A DNA stretch of 64,000 bases from Capitulum mitella. Taxonomy: Eukaryota > Arthropoda > Thecostraca > Pollicipedomorpha > Pollicipedidae. The notes beneath the pieces are model-generated. The model worked only from the letters and a program-made list of their open reading frames with translations. It did not search any database and was not told the DNA's origin. Numbering within the stretch: position 1 is the stretch's first letter; every line of letters begins with the position of its first letter. The stretch spans positions 29,515,006 through 29,579,005 of the forward strand of contig CP099840.1 in the NCBI GenBank assembly GCA_030062745.1. The letters run 5' to 3'. The position numbers were made by a program, and so were the translations under genes. This document shows positions 39,950 through 51,600 of this stretch, in pieces.

Positions 39950-40560
39950 TGCTGGAGTGGTTTACAACGCCAGTCCTCCCCAACGCAACCATTTCAGGAG
40001 CGGTTCACAACATCGGCTGATCTCCTGGCGTTCCTTGCGCGATCGCCACTCGGGAACCCTTCCACGCTGGTTCACTCTGGCGTTCATTTCGGAAGCAGTT
40101 CATGTCTTTGGTTCCTGCCGAGTGCTTATTTCGGGAGCGTTTCGCGCCGTTGGTCTACCCTGCAGGCGTTTTCTGCGAGAACGCTTCACGACGGCGGTTC
40201 ACCGTCTAGCAGGACTGTTCCCGGGCCGGCGCGCCAGACGAGAGCCCACGGCCGCCGGTTCCCGGGCCGGCGCGCCAGACGTGAGCCCACGGCCGTCGGG
40301 CGCGATAATCGGGTGTCGGCGCTGTGAGTCGGGCCGCGGCTGGGCTGGAGACAACAGCCGGCTGGCGGCCGCCGATTGCGTCCCGGCCGCCGCCCGGGGC
40401 GGCGCTCAGAGCTCGCCCGACGCGTGCCGTGCCCGGCCCGGCCTGCGCGGCGCGTGCACGGCCTGCCCGGCGTCTCAGGCGCACACGGGAGAAACGGTGA
40501 CAGAAACTGTTATAGAAAGGGAAGAAGTTGTGGCGGCGGCTGTGTTTTCTATGTGACAAA
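39950..40560. other. CpG-rich intergenic block with a 41-bp duplication
   Basis: Degenerate GCGGTTCAC-containing repeats at 39955-40200. A near-perfect tandem duplication at 40217-40298 has the unit GTTCCCGGGCCGGCGCGCCA... (41 bp). The open frames on both strands are compositional. A regulatory role is possible but unsupported. Confidence 0.45.
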
Positions 40561-40669
40561 CACTCGCTGCAGCTCCAGCAGTCGGTGTGAGTTGTCTTGA
40601 GTGAATGTAGGGTGGGCCTGTGACAGCTGTTACGTAGGCAGACTTCTGCTCAACGTCATTTGGGTGATA

Positions 40670-41460
40670 CGGATCGCGATCAAAATAACAGTAACTTGAT
40701 CCGGATTAGCATTCGAGTCATGGCTGTTTTTTAAACTTGATCCGAATCAAACGGGATTCACGCAAGCTTTTAAAAACGGACCCAAATCAAATGTGATTCA
40801 CACCAGTTTATGAAAAATGGTCCGGATCAAACATTGATCCAAGGCCTTTTCACTGATTCGGAACAGCCATTGATTTAAAATATCAGCTATATATCAGCAT
40901 AATCGCATGTACTATACGAATTATATATACGTGCGGTTATATATATATGTGTATACTGTATGGAATATTGCACATTATTGGGCAGGCTCTACTTTCTAGG
41001 CACTTCACTGAGATCATAGACAGGGAATGTGGCGTCATCGTGACCAAAATTAGAACATAACCACTGCAATCATAGCATGGAGCGTTTGTACGTAGAAGCT
41101 TTAACTACGGGCTACTGATAGCTGAGCCTAGGTCACTGCATTCCGATATACCTATGCCTGGGAATGAGAAATGGTATTATGAAAAAATGATGGTTATCTG
41201 TACTACCTGGAGGTTTTCTTGATATGCATGTGATCTTGATGTGCATGTTATTATATCACCCTGCTTCATAATTTGGTCGCATCGAATCAGATTGACGGTG
41301 TAGTAAATCCGAACAAAAGTCGGGATTGCAACGCTTGGATTCCGGATCAGCATTTAAACCACGGCTGTTTTTGCATTTTTTTAAATTGATCCAGACCTAA
41401 TGTTATTAATCCAAAAAAACGTGCGATTTTTTATCTGGATCAGATCCGAATCAGGACCAA
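40670..41460. repeat. Element-like region with TTGATCCGGATC palindromic ends
   Basis: Clusters of TTGATCCGGAT, TGATCCGAATCAAA and related words at 40670-40870 and again at 41285-41460. A block of about 50 bp (CATGGCTGTTTTTT, then TTGATCC) occurs in both clusters in the same orientation. It may be a hAT-like element with subterminal repeats, or a duplicated array. Confidence 0.5.
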
Positions 41461-41465
41461 GCACA

Positions 41466-41740
41466 AAGCTGTTACAAAGTGCCTGAGATAAACACCGAGA
41501 GGACCTGTGACATCTACTATGCAGCGTCTGAGTTGAACACAGCGTAGAACTGCGACAGCCACTGTTTGCTGTCTGGGTTGAAGACAAGAAGGAGCTGTGA
41601 TAGACGCTGAATAGTGTCTGAGGTGAACACAGGGAAGAGTTGTGACAGGCGCTGTGCTGGTGTGTAAGGTGAACACAGAGAAAAAGTGTGACGGCCTATG
41701 TATGGAATCTGGCGTCCATATGCGGGAAGTTTTGGCAGTC
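41466..41740. repeat. Degenerate tandem repeat, about 55-bp unit
   Basis: About five copies around GTCTGAGGTGAACACAGGGA and GAGCTGTGACAGACGCTGT; strongly diverged. Confidence 0.7.
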
Positions 41741-42137
41741 ACTGTGAAATGTAGGAACTAACATGACCTGACTACATTGCCACACAAGGCTGAAGCAGAT
41801 TTTTTTTGTTCCTTAGTTTGCCAATTAATCTTCTTTCGAATGTTCCTCTACTCAGAGACAAAACAGCCAGAGACCAACAGACAACAGATTTTCGAATGTT
41901 CCTCTAGTCAGAGACAAAGTGCGCAATGGAAGCACCTTATCCTTACGCCAGTGCGTGTTATTATTTTGACTTGCTCAGTGTGATTTCAGGCAATTTCGAC
42001 TTTACGTTGGGGTAACTGTATCATACTCTTTTAGAGTATGTCACTGAAGTGGACCAAGAAAGCTGGGCAGCCCCGTTGTCTTCCTGTTACAACCGTGCGG
42101 CAAGCTGCTGATCGCAGAGACCATTTGTTTCGTGGAG

Positions 42138-42143
42138 TTTATT
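42138..42143 (-). terminator. Likely poly(A) signal of the SCP gene
   Basis: AATAAA on the minus strand, about 340 nt past the SCP stop codon; the first canonical hexamer I found downstream. Confidence 0.6.
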
Positions 42144-42483
42144 ACCATGGCGTCGATGATCAACAGTGACAAATGCAAACCGACCAGCAGAGTCTGAGTA
42201 TGGTAGAAACGTTGCTTTCACATGTAGCCACATACAAATGGTGAAAGTCAAACAGGGGAGAGGCCCGCCGCCCGGGGCGGTTCGCCCTGGAGGCCCCGGC
42301 ACACCGTGTCCAGCGCTCCGTCGCCGATCGCAGCGGCGACCAACCCCAGCCGCGTCCCAGCAGGTCGGACGCGGCGCGGGCGACGCGCAGGCGGTCCGGA
42401 GAGCGGCGGGTGGATGGGAGCGGCACCGGGACTCGGGAGTGGCCGGCGGGTCGGCAGCGGCGGGCGCCGGGCTCGCCGGCCGC

Positions 42484-42612
42484 CTAGCTCAGCTCCGTAA
42501 GCGGCCCGAACAGGTAGACGGCGCCGATCGTCTCGTCCGGGTTGCCGATGAACTCGGCGTACAGCTCCTGGAAGCGCTTGATGTCGATGCCGCCCTTCTT
42601 CTTGTCCTCGTC
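42484..42612 (-). CDS. SCP: SCP coding exon 5 (residues 152-193, stop)
   Basis: Acceptor CCGCAG|GAC. Encodes DEDKKKGGIDIKRFQELYAE, then FIGNPDETIGAVYLFGPLTE, ending LS and TAG at 42484-42486. The FGPL-containing tail is typical of arthropod SCP. Confidence 0.95.
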   Translation of the reverse strand, partial: DEDKKKGGIDIKRFQELYAEFIGNPDETIGAVYLFGPLTELS

Positions 42613-45600
42613 CTGCGGACGGACGGGGGGTCAGAGGTCGTCGGCGGATCGGGCCGCCGGAACAGAAGTCGTGGCGCGGAATCGGGCCCAGGAGCGTAGC
42701 GAGGATTTTTGCAAGGGGGGAGGGCGAAGCTAAAATAAAAGGGCTTACTTTTACCATTTGATCGCAAACATGATAAAACCGATCCTGTCACATAGCGCTC
42801 CTGGAGATTTTGAAAATAAAGCGCATTTTTCAGTCATATTTTTTGTTGTTGAAGAAATCATTAGATACAATAGTTAATTTTCGGAACCTTCTGACTGTAA
42901 GAAGGGGTTCATTTGACCCCTCTGCCCCCCCCCCCCCCCTCTGGCTACAGTGAGGTCGAGCACAAAATGGGCCCTCTTGTTGAGACAGTTTATAGGAAAA
43001 GTGCAGAACCACAGGAGATCTCTGAGTACCACGTCACATCCCCCTAACCTGGTACGGCCGAATCTGGGATGGGTGGAAGTGAACATAACTCAGGTACTCA
43101 TCCTGCAATGGTCCGTACCGTTTCTGAGCTGCAGAGAGGAGGCACTGGAGGGGGAAGTGAGTCGGTCCCCTCGCAGAGTTAAAGTTAATGATGGATACGC
43201 TGACGTCTGCCTTGTTAAATGTTAAATCATAAGTAGAGCGGGTTCCAGATCATTTGTTCCAGACATATGTATTTACGACAGAAAATGAGCAAATGGAGAG
43301 CTTACGGCGCGAAAGAAGCCCTGCCCAATTTTGGTGTCGTAAAAGCGCGGCATAGCAGGTGGGAAAGTGCCATTTGCACATCGAAGCATTCAGCCTTAGC
43401 GTTTCTTCGACAGAAAGGCAATAAGTATGATTTCAATGGCAACGCTAAAAGTGCAACGTACGTGTTATGGTTGTACCGAGTGGATGAAGTAGTTTTAAAG
43501 TTGACAAACTGTGGCTAACGACCTAAGCTTATTCGAATTTGCCAACGTTTTCATGCGGCAACAGAAAGACAGCGCGTTACAACGCCAAGTTCGTTCCAAG
43601 TCCAAATAATCCCATCATGCACAATTTCAGGCGCCACGACACCTGGAGCCAAACTGACCCCTTCTGGGAATTCCTCCGACCTTTCGCGTCCGGGAAGCCT
43701 TTCCGTCGCGCTTGAGACAACCGTCACGTTACGAAAGGCCAGACCCTGCATTCTGACTCTTGATTAGTGGCGCTTGTCCACCTGTCCTGACGCACAATGC
43801 TCAGTTCACCACGCGGAACAGCGGAAGCACTTCACCATTCCGCGCCCTAATCTGCCCTTTATTCAGCCACGGAAGTTTCCGAGCTCTCTCTGCGCCAGGA
43901 GTCGACCATTTCCCAGTCGCCAGGGGCTGAGTTCTGCCGGCAGACGCGGGGCTGGTGGGAGCAGAGAGGACTTCGGCCGGACCCGCGAGGTCATCGCGCC
44001 GTGCCGCCGACCGGCCGGCGGCGTCTCCGAGGGCGTGCCAAAAATGCCACCCTGCAACCGCCATTGTGTATGTAAAAATAACGAGAAACTCGAGCCGGCG
44101 ACCGGCCGCTCTGGCCGGCGACTTCCCGGCGTTTGTCACCGGCTGCGGTTTTTCGGGCGCCGGCGGAGTGCCAGACGGTCCTGGCGCCGCGCTGGGCGGA
44201 ACAGGTGTCGCCAGGCGCGGAACGGCCACGCCGGGAGTAGGACAGGTGCCGCCGAGAGCGGAACAGGTGCCGTCGGGAGCAGAGCAGGCACCGATGAGGG
44301 TGGAATGCGCGTCGCTAAGGGTGGAGCAGGCACCGCAAAACGAATGCAAATGTTGTCCTGCGTCCTGGCTCGGCAAGGGCCAGTGAGTGTCGGTCAGAGG
44401 CCGACAGCGTCTGAATGTCGGGTCGGTTGTGGTTAATTCTTTTGGGAAGTTCGTCCAGAAGCGATATTTCCGGAAACGTGTCGGTCAAAGTCGGACGCTA
44501 TCCGCCAGTGCCATTCGGCTTACGCCAGCTCCAGTCAATGTCAGTCATTGCAGGTCAGAGCCGGAAGAGTCCGTTGATGCCGCTCTGCACCGATCAATGT
44601 CGGCCGGTGCAAGTCAGTGCTCTTCGGTGCCGGCCAGCGTCGACCGCTTCCGGAAAGTGTCGGTCAGTGCCGATTAGAATGGGTCCGGGCGGTCAGCACC
44701 AGTCAGCGCTGGTCACTATTGGCCGGTCGGTCGGGTAACGTCGGTCAATGTCGGCTTGTGTCGGTTCCTGTCGGCCAGCGCTGGTCAGCGTCGGCCAGCG
44801 TCGTCCAGTGTCGGCCAGTGGCGACGCCTGCCGTCGTTTTCGGCGGCGGCTCGGCCAGGTAGCGCGCCCGCTGCCGCCGTATTGATTGACGCCAGCCCCC
44901 GCCGGGTCCGGATGGCATTTGCGGCGGGCGTCTGCTTGGAGCGCACCTCTTCGCAGAGCCGGCAGCAGACACGGTCGCCCACCGGCCGTGTCTGCTGGCC
45001 GGCCACGGACCCGCCCCCGCGCCGGCAGCCGGAGAATGATACAGCCTCGCTCCGCTCCGCAGCCGCGGTTTGCCCGGCGGGAGAGACACTGCGCGTTTCT
45101 GCCTGTACCGGAAGGGCGAACTCCGGCCGGCGGCGGCGTGTGCCGCGCGCCCACGTCCCCGTCGGCGAAGACCGGTTCCCCGGGGAGGAGAGCGGCGGCG
45201 ACGCTCGAGAGCGTCTCCGCCTGTCGCTGGCGAGAGCGCAGCGGGACCGCCGCGGGCTTACACCCTCGCCGAGAGCGGAAGGCGACAAGGAAAAAGTAAA
45301 CACCTAAACACCTTTAGAAAAAGTAAACACCTAACGCGTCTGTTTGACTGCGGTTGTTTTTCGGAAGCGGCGGCGGGCGAGGCCGGTCTTTCTTCGTTTC
45401 GGCCGCGGCGCTGCCGTGGCGCCGACGGGGAGCCGTGGTTGGGCGCTGCGATACGGGGTGTTGTGTTCACGCCAGCCCAATAGGTCACGCAATACGGCGT
45501 CGGCAGCCGAGTCCCTGAGGTCCGGAGAACAGGACTGGGTTTCGTGGAGATCCGGGGCCCGGTTGTGCGGCACGCGTATCTCAGCAGGCAGATGACGTTA

Positions 45601-48600
45601 TCACGGAACTTTAACTGTTCTCAGCCGCACTAAAGATAGGGTGCGCTACTCTGCTACGTGACAAGGAAATTGGATAGTTATTTTTGGCCTGGTGGAGAAC
45701 ATTAACCAAAACTCAACACAGCGAAAGCGTGTCGTAAGAGGAAAACTTCCTGAGATGTCTTGATAACTTGAATGTGTGGCCGAGGGCCAGCTTGTTGCGT
45801 CACACGCTCCAACTCTGATCCGATTGTGAGGTTACTCCTTTACTACCACGAAACTTAGAATCCAAGCGACGTGGAAATCTGATGCCTCGGCGTCGCGCCG
45901 ACCCGGGCTCGGATTTTGGGGCCCCGCCTCGGAACGATCGGAGCGCACTGGACCGCTTACGTTGCACAGTTTGTTGTATCCCTCGTCGAGCTCCTTGAGG
46001 TCGCTGTAGGCCTGCCGACTGCAGCAGTCCACCCTGTACTCCTCGATGCCGATCAGCCCATCGCCTGCGGTCATCAGTCAGTCGGTCAGCCGGGCGACGG
46101 AGGGCGGCCGTCAGCGGCTGTCGGCCCCCGTCAGCCGGGCGGGCGCCGCACGCTGCCATCAAAGGCGCCGGTCGTCGACGTCAGACGACCCAGCCGTCGA
46201 CACTGTGACAGCGATCTTAAACGAGCCGCGCCGTGACGGATCCGACGGGCGCCGCCGCCGACAGAACGCGATGAAGCCCGCCAACGCGCTGGCGTCGTCG
46301 GAGATCGGGCTCATGCATACGAAGTGTTGCAGCATGTTTCTCTGTACATTATGCATGCAGTGACCACGCGCATTCCACATTGCTTGCGGGGTGCTTTCAC
46401 ACAGAGACACACTCATCCGCGGCGGGTTAGGAAGAGGCGTCGGAACATCACGACAAGCCGACACCGACACCAAGCAGCGAGCGCCGAAAGTCGCACGGAA
46501 CCGGAATTCTCGCGGAAACGCATCCGTCATCCCCGACCAGGGGCTCCGCCACCTCCTGCGCGTGCCGCCTGATCCGTCCGGCGCCGCCGACCGCCCGGTC
46601 AGGCCCTGGAGCCCCGCCGGCCGGTTATCAGCTGGTCAACCGGCCCGGTTTAGGGCCGCGGCCTGGCCGAGCCGTCGAAGGCGGCGCCGTGCCGCCGTGC
46701 TCATCTGCGCCGCGTGACGCCGACGCCCGGCCGGCGGCCGATATATCGCTGAACTTTAGCCGCCGGCGTGGGCCCGGCCGTCTGGGCGGCCATTACATCG
46801 TCATCAGGAGCAATCAGCGGCAGCCCGAACGGACTGACTACCGTCCGCCGACTCAGACCCCCGCCCCCTCCGCTGGCGGATCACCTGTTGGCGGTGGCCG
46901 GGTGCAGGGAGGGAGCGCCCGCCGCCGCGACCGGCCGCCGTCCCGCCGCCGCGCCGCCACCGGGAAACCAATGATCGCCGCGGTCCCGAAGGTGGCCAGG
47001 TCGATTGGGCCGGCCGACGGCGACCGCCGAGTAATTACCGGGCCACTCTGCCGGCCCGCCCCCGAGAGCCGCGCGGACCCGGCGCCGCGGATCTAGGGCC
47101 ACGGAGCTGAGGCCACAGTTCCAGAGCCGCTCACGTGGCCGCGGATCCGGGGTCAGGGGGCTGAGGCCACGGGTCCGGGCCAGCCCACCTGGCCGCTGAT
47201 CCGGAGCAACAGATCTGCGCCGACATGGAGTGAGGGAATCCGCTGCATTCTCAGCAGTTAACCCATCTCTGTCGCCTGCCGACTGTCCGCTGTTTGTCCC
47301 ACTCTCCGCTGTGTGACTGGCTACTACCCGCTCTGCTGTCTGGTCGTCTCTCCGCTGTCTGACTTGCCATCTGACTGTGTCCCTGCTGTATTTTAGAGGC
47401 ACTTTGTATGTTCTGTATTTTCTCCTCGGATTTTTTAAATAGGGGCATGATAACGGTGCAAGCATAATGGGAATTATTATTATTACTGGGTACAGGAGTA
47501 AAAGATATTCACAGAAGCTCTGTCATTGGACAACGCAGATGTATCCAGATGGAAATTAAATGCCTATTCAGTGACATACGGATATCTGATTTCGAAAAGT
47601 TTCCTAGCTGGTTAAACAGCTTTCCCACGCACGCCCGTACGGTAAGCGCATTATGTAGGCGCCATCCTTATTCCCATTCCCTTCTGCTTGACGTGGCATC
47701 GAGCGAGTGCCCGTGCATTGTGCAGCCCTCCAACAGAGGTCGGCCGTGTTCTGAGCAGATCATACGTTGGTCCAAGCGCATGCCCTGCACGACCATCCTG
47801 AAAACTTAAACATGCTCCCGACAGTCCTGGGGAAGAGTCTTGCAATGTTTGGGTAGGCCGTTAAGAAGACGAGAGGTTGCCCTGGGAACGGCATGCTGGC
47901 CGCTTCTGTGTACAAGGTACCACACAAATTGTGAAGCATTATCTAGGACGAAACTTCTGGCGCAGGGCAAATGACATTGAAAAAAGAATAATCAGTGAGT
48001 CCAGTACCTCGTGGCCTTTCCTGAATTCCACCCAGTCAGTTCTGACTATATAACCGGTTAGATCCTTCTTGGTTTGTCCCGATGATCCTGACTCGTCCCA
48101 GATGCCCTGTGGTCCCGCGCGATTGCCGTTGGTCGGACAGGTGTCTCGCTGTCTTGTCTGGTTTCCCCGTTAGTCGGACAGGTGTCTCGCGGACCGGTCT
48201 GGTTTCCCCGTTGGTCGGACAGGTGTCTCGCGGCCCGGTCTGGTTTCCCTTAGTGAGGTGCTCGCTGCTTCTGTTTCCCGTTAGTCGGACAGGTGTCTCG
48301 CGGACCGGTCTGGTTTCCCCGTTGGTCGGACAGGTGTCTCGCGGACCGGTCTGGTTTCCCCGTTAGTCGGACAGGTGTCTCGCAGCCTGGTCTGGTTTCC
48401 TCGTTGGTCGGCAGGTGTCTCGCGGCCTGGTCTAGTTTCCTCGTTGGTCGGACAGGTGTCTCGCGGCCTGGTCTGGTTTCCCCGTTGGTCGGACAGGTGT
48501 CTCGCGTCCTGGTCTGGTTTCCCCGTTAGTCGGACAGGTGTCTCGCGGCCCGGTCTGGTTTCCCCGTTAGTCGGACAGGTGTCTCGCGTCCTGGTCTGGT

Positions 48601-51600
48601 TTCCCCGTTAGTCGGACAGGTGTCCCGCGGCCCGATCTGGTTTCCCCGTTAGTCGGACAGGTGTCTCGCGGCCCGGTCTGGTTTCCCCGTTAGTCGGACA
48701 GGTGTCTCGCGGCCCGGTCTGGTTTCCCCGTTGGTCGGACAGGTGTCTCGCGTCTTGGTCTAGTTTCCCGCCGGTCGGACGCGGCGGCGGCTCGCCGGCC
48801 CAGCCCGCCGCCGGTGGCCGACAGACAGGTGTCGACGGTTGGCGACAGGGCGGCGGCGACCAGTGACGGCCCCGCAACGCCCCCTGCCAGGCGGACGGCG
48901 GCTCCTCTGAAGTGCGTGACCTGCCGCACGACTGGGCGCCGCGGCCGGCCGGCCCCGGCAGCCAACGTCAACAGGCGGGGCCCGGCAGGCAGCGAGCCGC
49001 GCTGTCAGAGACAGGTACCTCTGCCGTCCGTCCCCTCTGACAGCGGTCTGGACCGAGTGACGGCCGAGTTCAGACGTCAAGGTAGAGGGGCTGACCGTGG
49101 CGGACGGAAAGGTACACGGTCAGGAAGGTGGTGGTCCCGTTGTTTTCTGGTCTTGGGAAGCGAGTATGACTACTTCGTAGGCTACTTGTACTAGTGGTAT
49201 GTCTGGAATTTGGTCAGCGGAAGACCTTCAGAGCCTTTGAGGCTTTGTGCTCCCTAGCCAAAGTTTGTAAGCAAGGCATCACGCTGGATCAGGGGCGTAA
49301 TCTGGGGGGGGGGGAGGCAAAGGGGTTTGACCCCATTTGGCTCAAAATATAACGTTCCCTTAAACACCAAAAATTGCAATACAAAACAGTTTCCGAAGTC
49401 CGTAATCAAGTGACCGAAATCTGAGGAGTTTCCGGTTTTGAGGGGGTTAGGTTTGTCCAGTTCTCTCCTTGGCGAAATCCAGGCTATGAGGTTGCCCTGG
49501 ATATGTGCCTCTTGCATCCAGGATACTTTTACATGCATTATTTCTCTTTCTTCTTCTGATTTGTTGCAATGTTTTAAACATGGGGTTACGTATGTTCTTT
49601 CTAGAAATGTATTATTTGTGGCAAAGGTACTTAAAACCATCTTTGTACCAAACAGTTACAGGACCCAGGAATGTTGGTCTGAAGATGACACCATGATCTG
49701 CGTCTGCCTGTATTTTTGCGACTCTCATTCCAGGGCATCACAGGAAGATGAACATCGCAGAAAGGTCACGCGAAAAGACTTGGTTATATCTGTGGTTCAG
49801 TTCAGTTTTATTTTTTGTTTCAATTTTACAGTTTGTCAGAAGTATGTGTAGTTCATTCAGACTTGGTGTGGATGTTTCTCCCTCTGCCCGGAGTCTGAAA
49901 GTCGCCAGTAATGTCGAAATTGACGAAGCTATAATTGGAACAACAACCCATTGCACCTGCAAAAATTGAAAAGGCTGGATAATTTTAGTTGACTCCTTTG
50001 TTATGACTTACCAGGCCACATCAATCTACATAACAGCCATTGGAAGCATGCTGGAAAGAGACGAGGGGACGGAATTAAAATGATTGGTTGGCATGCATGC
50101 TCCGAACAAACGTCGCACGTTGTCTTGAAATGCAAGAACAATTACGTTTTTGTTAGATATTACTTAAAAATGATGTATACGCGACGAAGCTGCCTCAGAG
50201 CATTTATGGCCGTCAGAGGCGCAGCCAAGGGGGTCCGGGGGCCCCGCCCCCTCCCTTAGGCCCGCAGTTTTTGCGAAAACCGTTGCACATCGGGAGGTTT
50301 TCGTATGATTTCAGTTCACCCTGAGCTCTCCCCTCCTTGAGAAAATCCTGGCTACGCTCCTGATGACCTTCATAAAATTTGGGACCGTTCGTGTAAAGCA
50401 CATTTTGAGTCTGATGAAAATGGAGTTTTCATCATTGATGCACACTTTGAGAAAATGTTTTGCATTTCTGCGTCTTATCTTAGTGCTTTCGTTTATAAAG
50501 ACAGCGTATTGCTCGCAGCACCACCGTGCAGAATACAACCGGGCCTTGTGGGTAGAATGGAAGTCTCTGAGTGTGTCGGTAGACCATGAATTATTGATTT
50601 TGCTTTAAAACTTCCCGCATTTATTTCAGCAGAGTATATGTCGTACGTTACAAAACTGGTCCCTGGCCATAATATTATAGGTTAGCCTGCGAACCATGGT
50701 GAATGCCATAAAAAAATGTGCCATTTACTAGCAGTCTGCGAATGGGTTGTTAAACAGGTATATAAAACTAGATATTTCTGACGCCGCGACAAAGAAGCCA
50801 GTGCAAAAGAAACAAATGTTTGCAGCTTCAGTTTTGGCCTCGCAAATGCGACATTTCATTGCGGGAACCGTGCCTACGCTCACGAACGCTGCTCTGAGAT
50901 ATTCTGGGGAAAGTGCGTCACATACCTTCTATCCACATCTGGACCGACCCCGACAGCAGAGGGTAGAAGCGGGGCCTACTACTGGAAACAGATGCGGACA
51001 CCGGGATGGCGGGCCACACGGCTGGATGCTGAGGTCCGGGCCCGACTGCCAGCGCCTACCGTTCACGTCCACCGTGCTAAAGTGCGACGATATAAAGGCC
51101 TTAAGCGCCGACGGGAACTCCTCGAATGGCTTGCCGACGCAGGCGTTTTTGACGGCGCTCTTGAACTCGTCCACAGAGACCTGTCCGTCCTGGGCGGAGA
51201 ATCGGGCGCGGTCAGACCGATGACGTCAGGTGTCAGACGTCGGACGTCGGGCGGACGCCCGGGGCGGGCGGGAGCGGCGTGGGGACGGCCCCTCCAGCCG
51301 GCGACCCGCGGACGGTCCGGGCCGACCACGGCAGGCCGCGGCCAGCTGACGCCGACAGAAACCAAACAAAACGAGGAGGGCCGCGCAGGAGCGGCGGACA
51401 GCGGCAGGACAGAAGGACAAAAATAAAGCAGACATGTGTGAAACAGAAGCAGAAACGAAACCAAAAGCGATAGAATGAACTGACGCAAACCGCAGCACAC
51501 GAGCGTTGCTGGGGTTATGTTTGCAACTAATCACAGTTTTCAGCACATACAAAACTGCATTTTCATTGAGCGTTATTAACAGCACTTCCAGCAACCAACA

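Noticed and set aside
39873-40556. 227-residue plus-strand frame
   Set aside because: It crosses a tiny retro-insertion and a 41-bp duplication in CpG-rich DNA; no domain.
43267-43518. 83-residue plus-strand frame
   Set aside because: No similarity I recognise; antisense to the SCP intron.
46881-47465. 194-residue minus-strand frame in the SCP intron
   Set aside because: GC-rich composition, no domain, overlapping plus-strand frames. No splice sites that would join it in phase to SCP.
48120-48780. CRISPR-like regular repeats
   Set aside because: The units abut without unique spacers and the genome is eukaryotic; it is a minisatellite.
46070-50900. A third version of SCP exon 3
   Set aside because: I looked on the minus strand for the DG-x-V-x-VDEFK and EFPxALKAF patterns and found only 3a and 3b. 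A translated search could still find a diverged copy.
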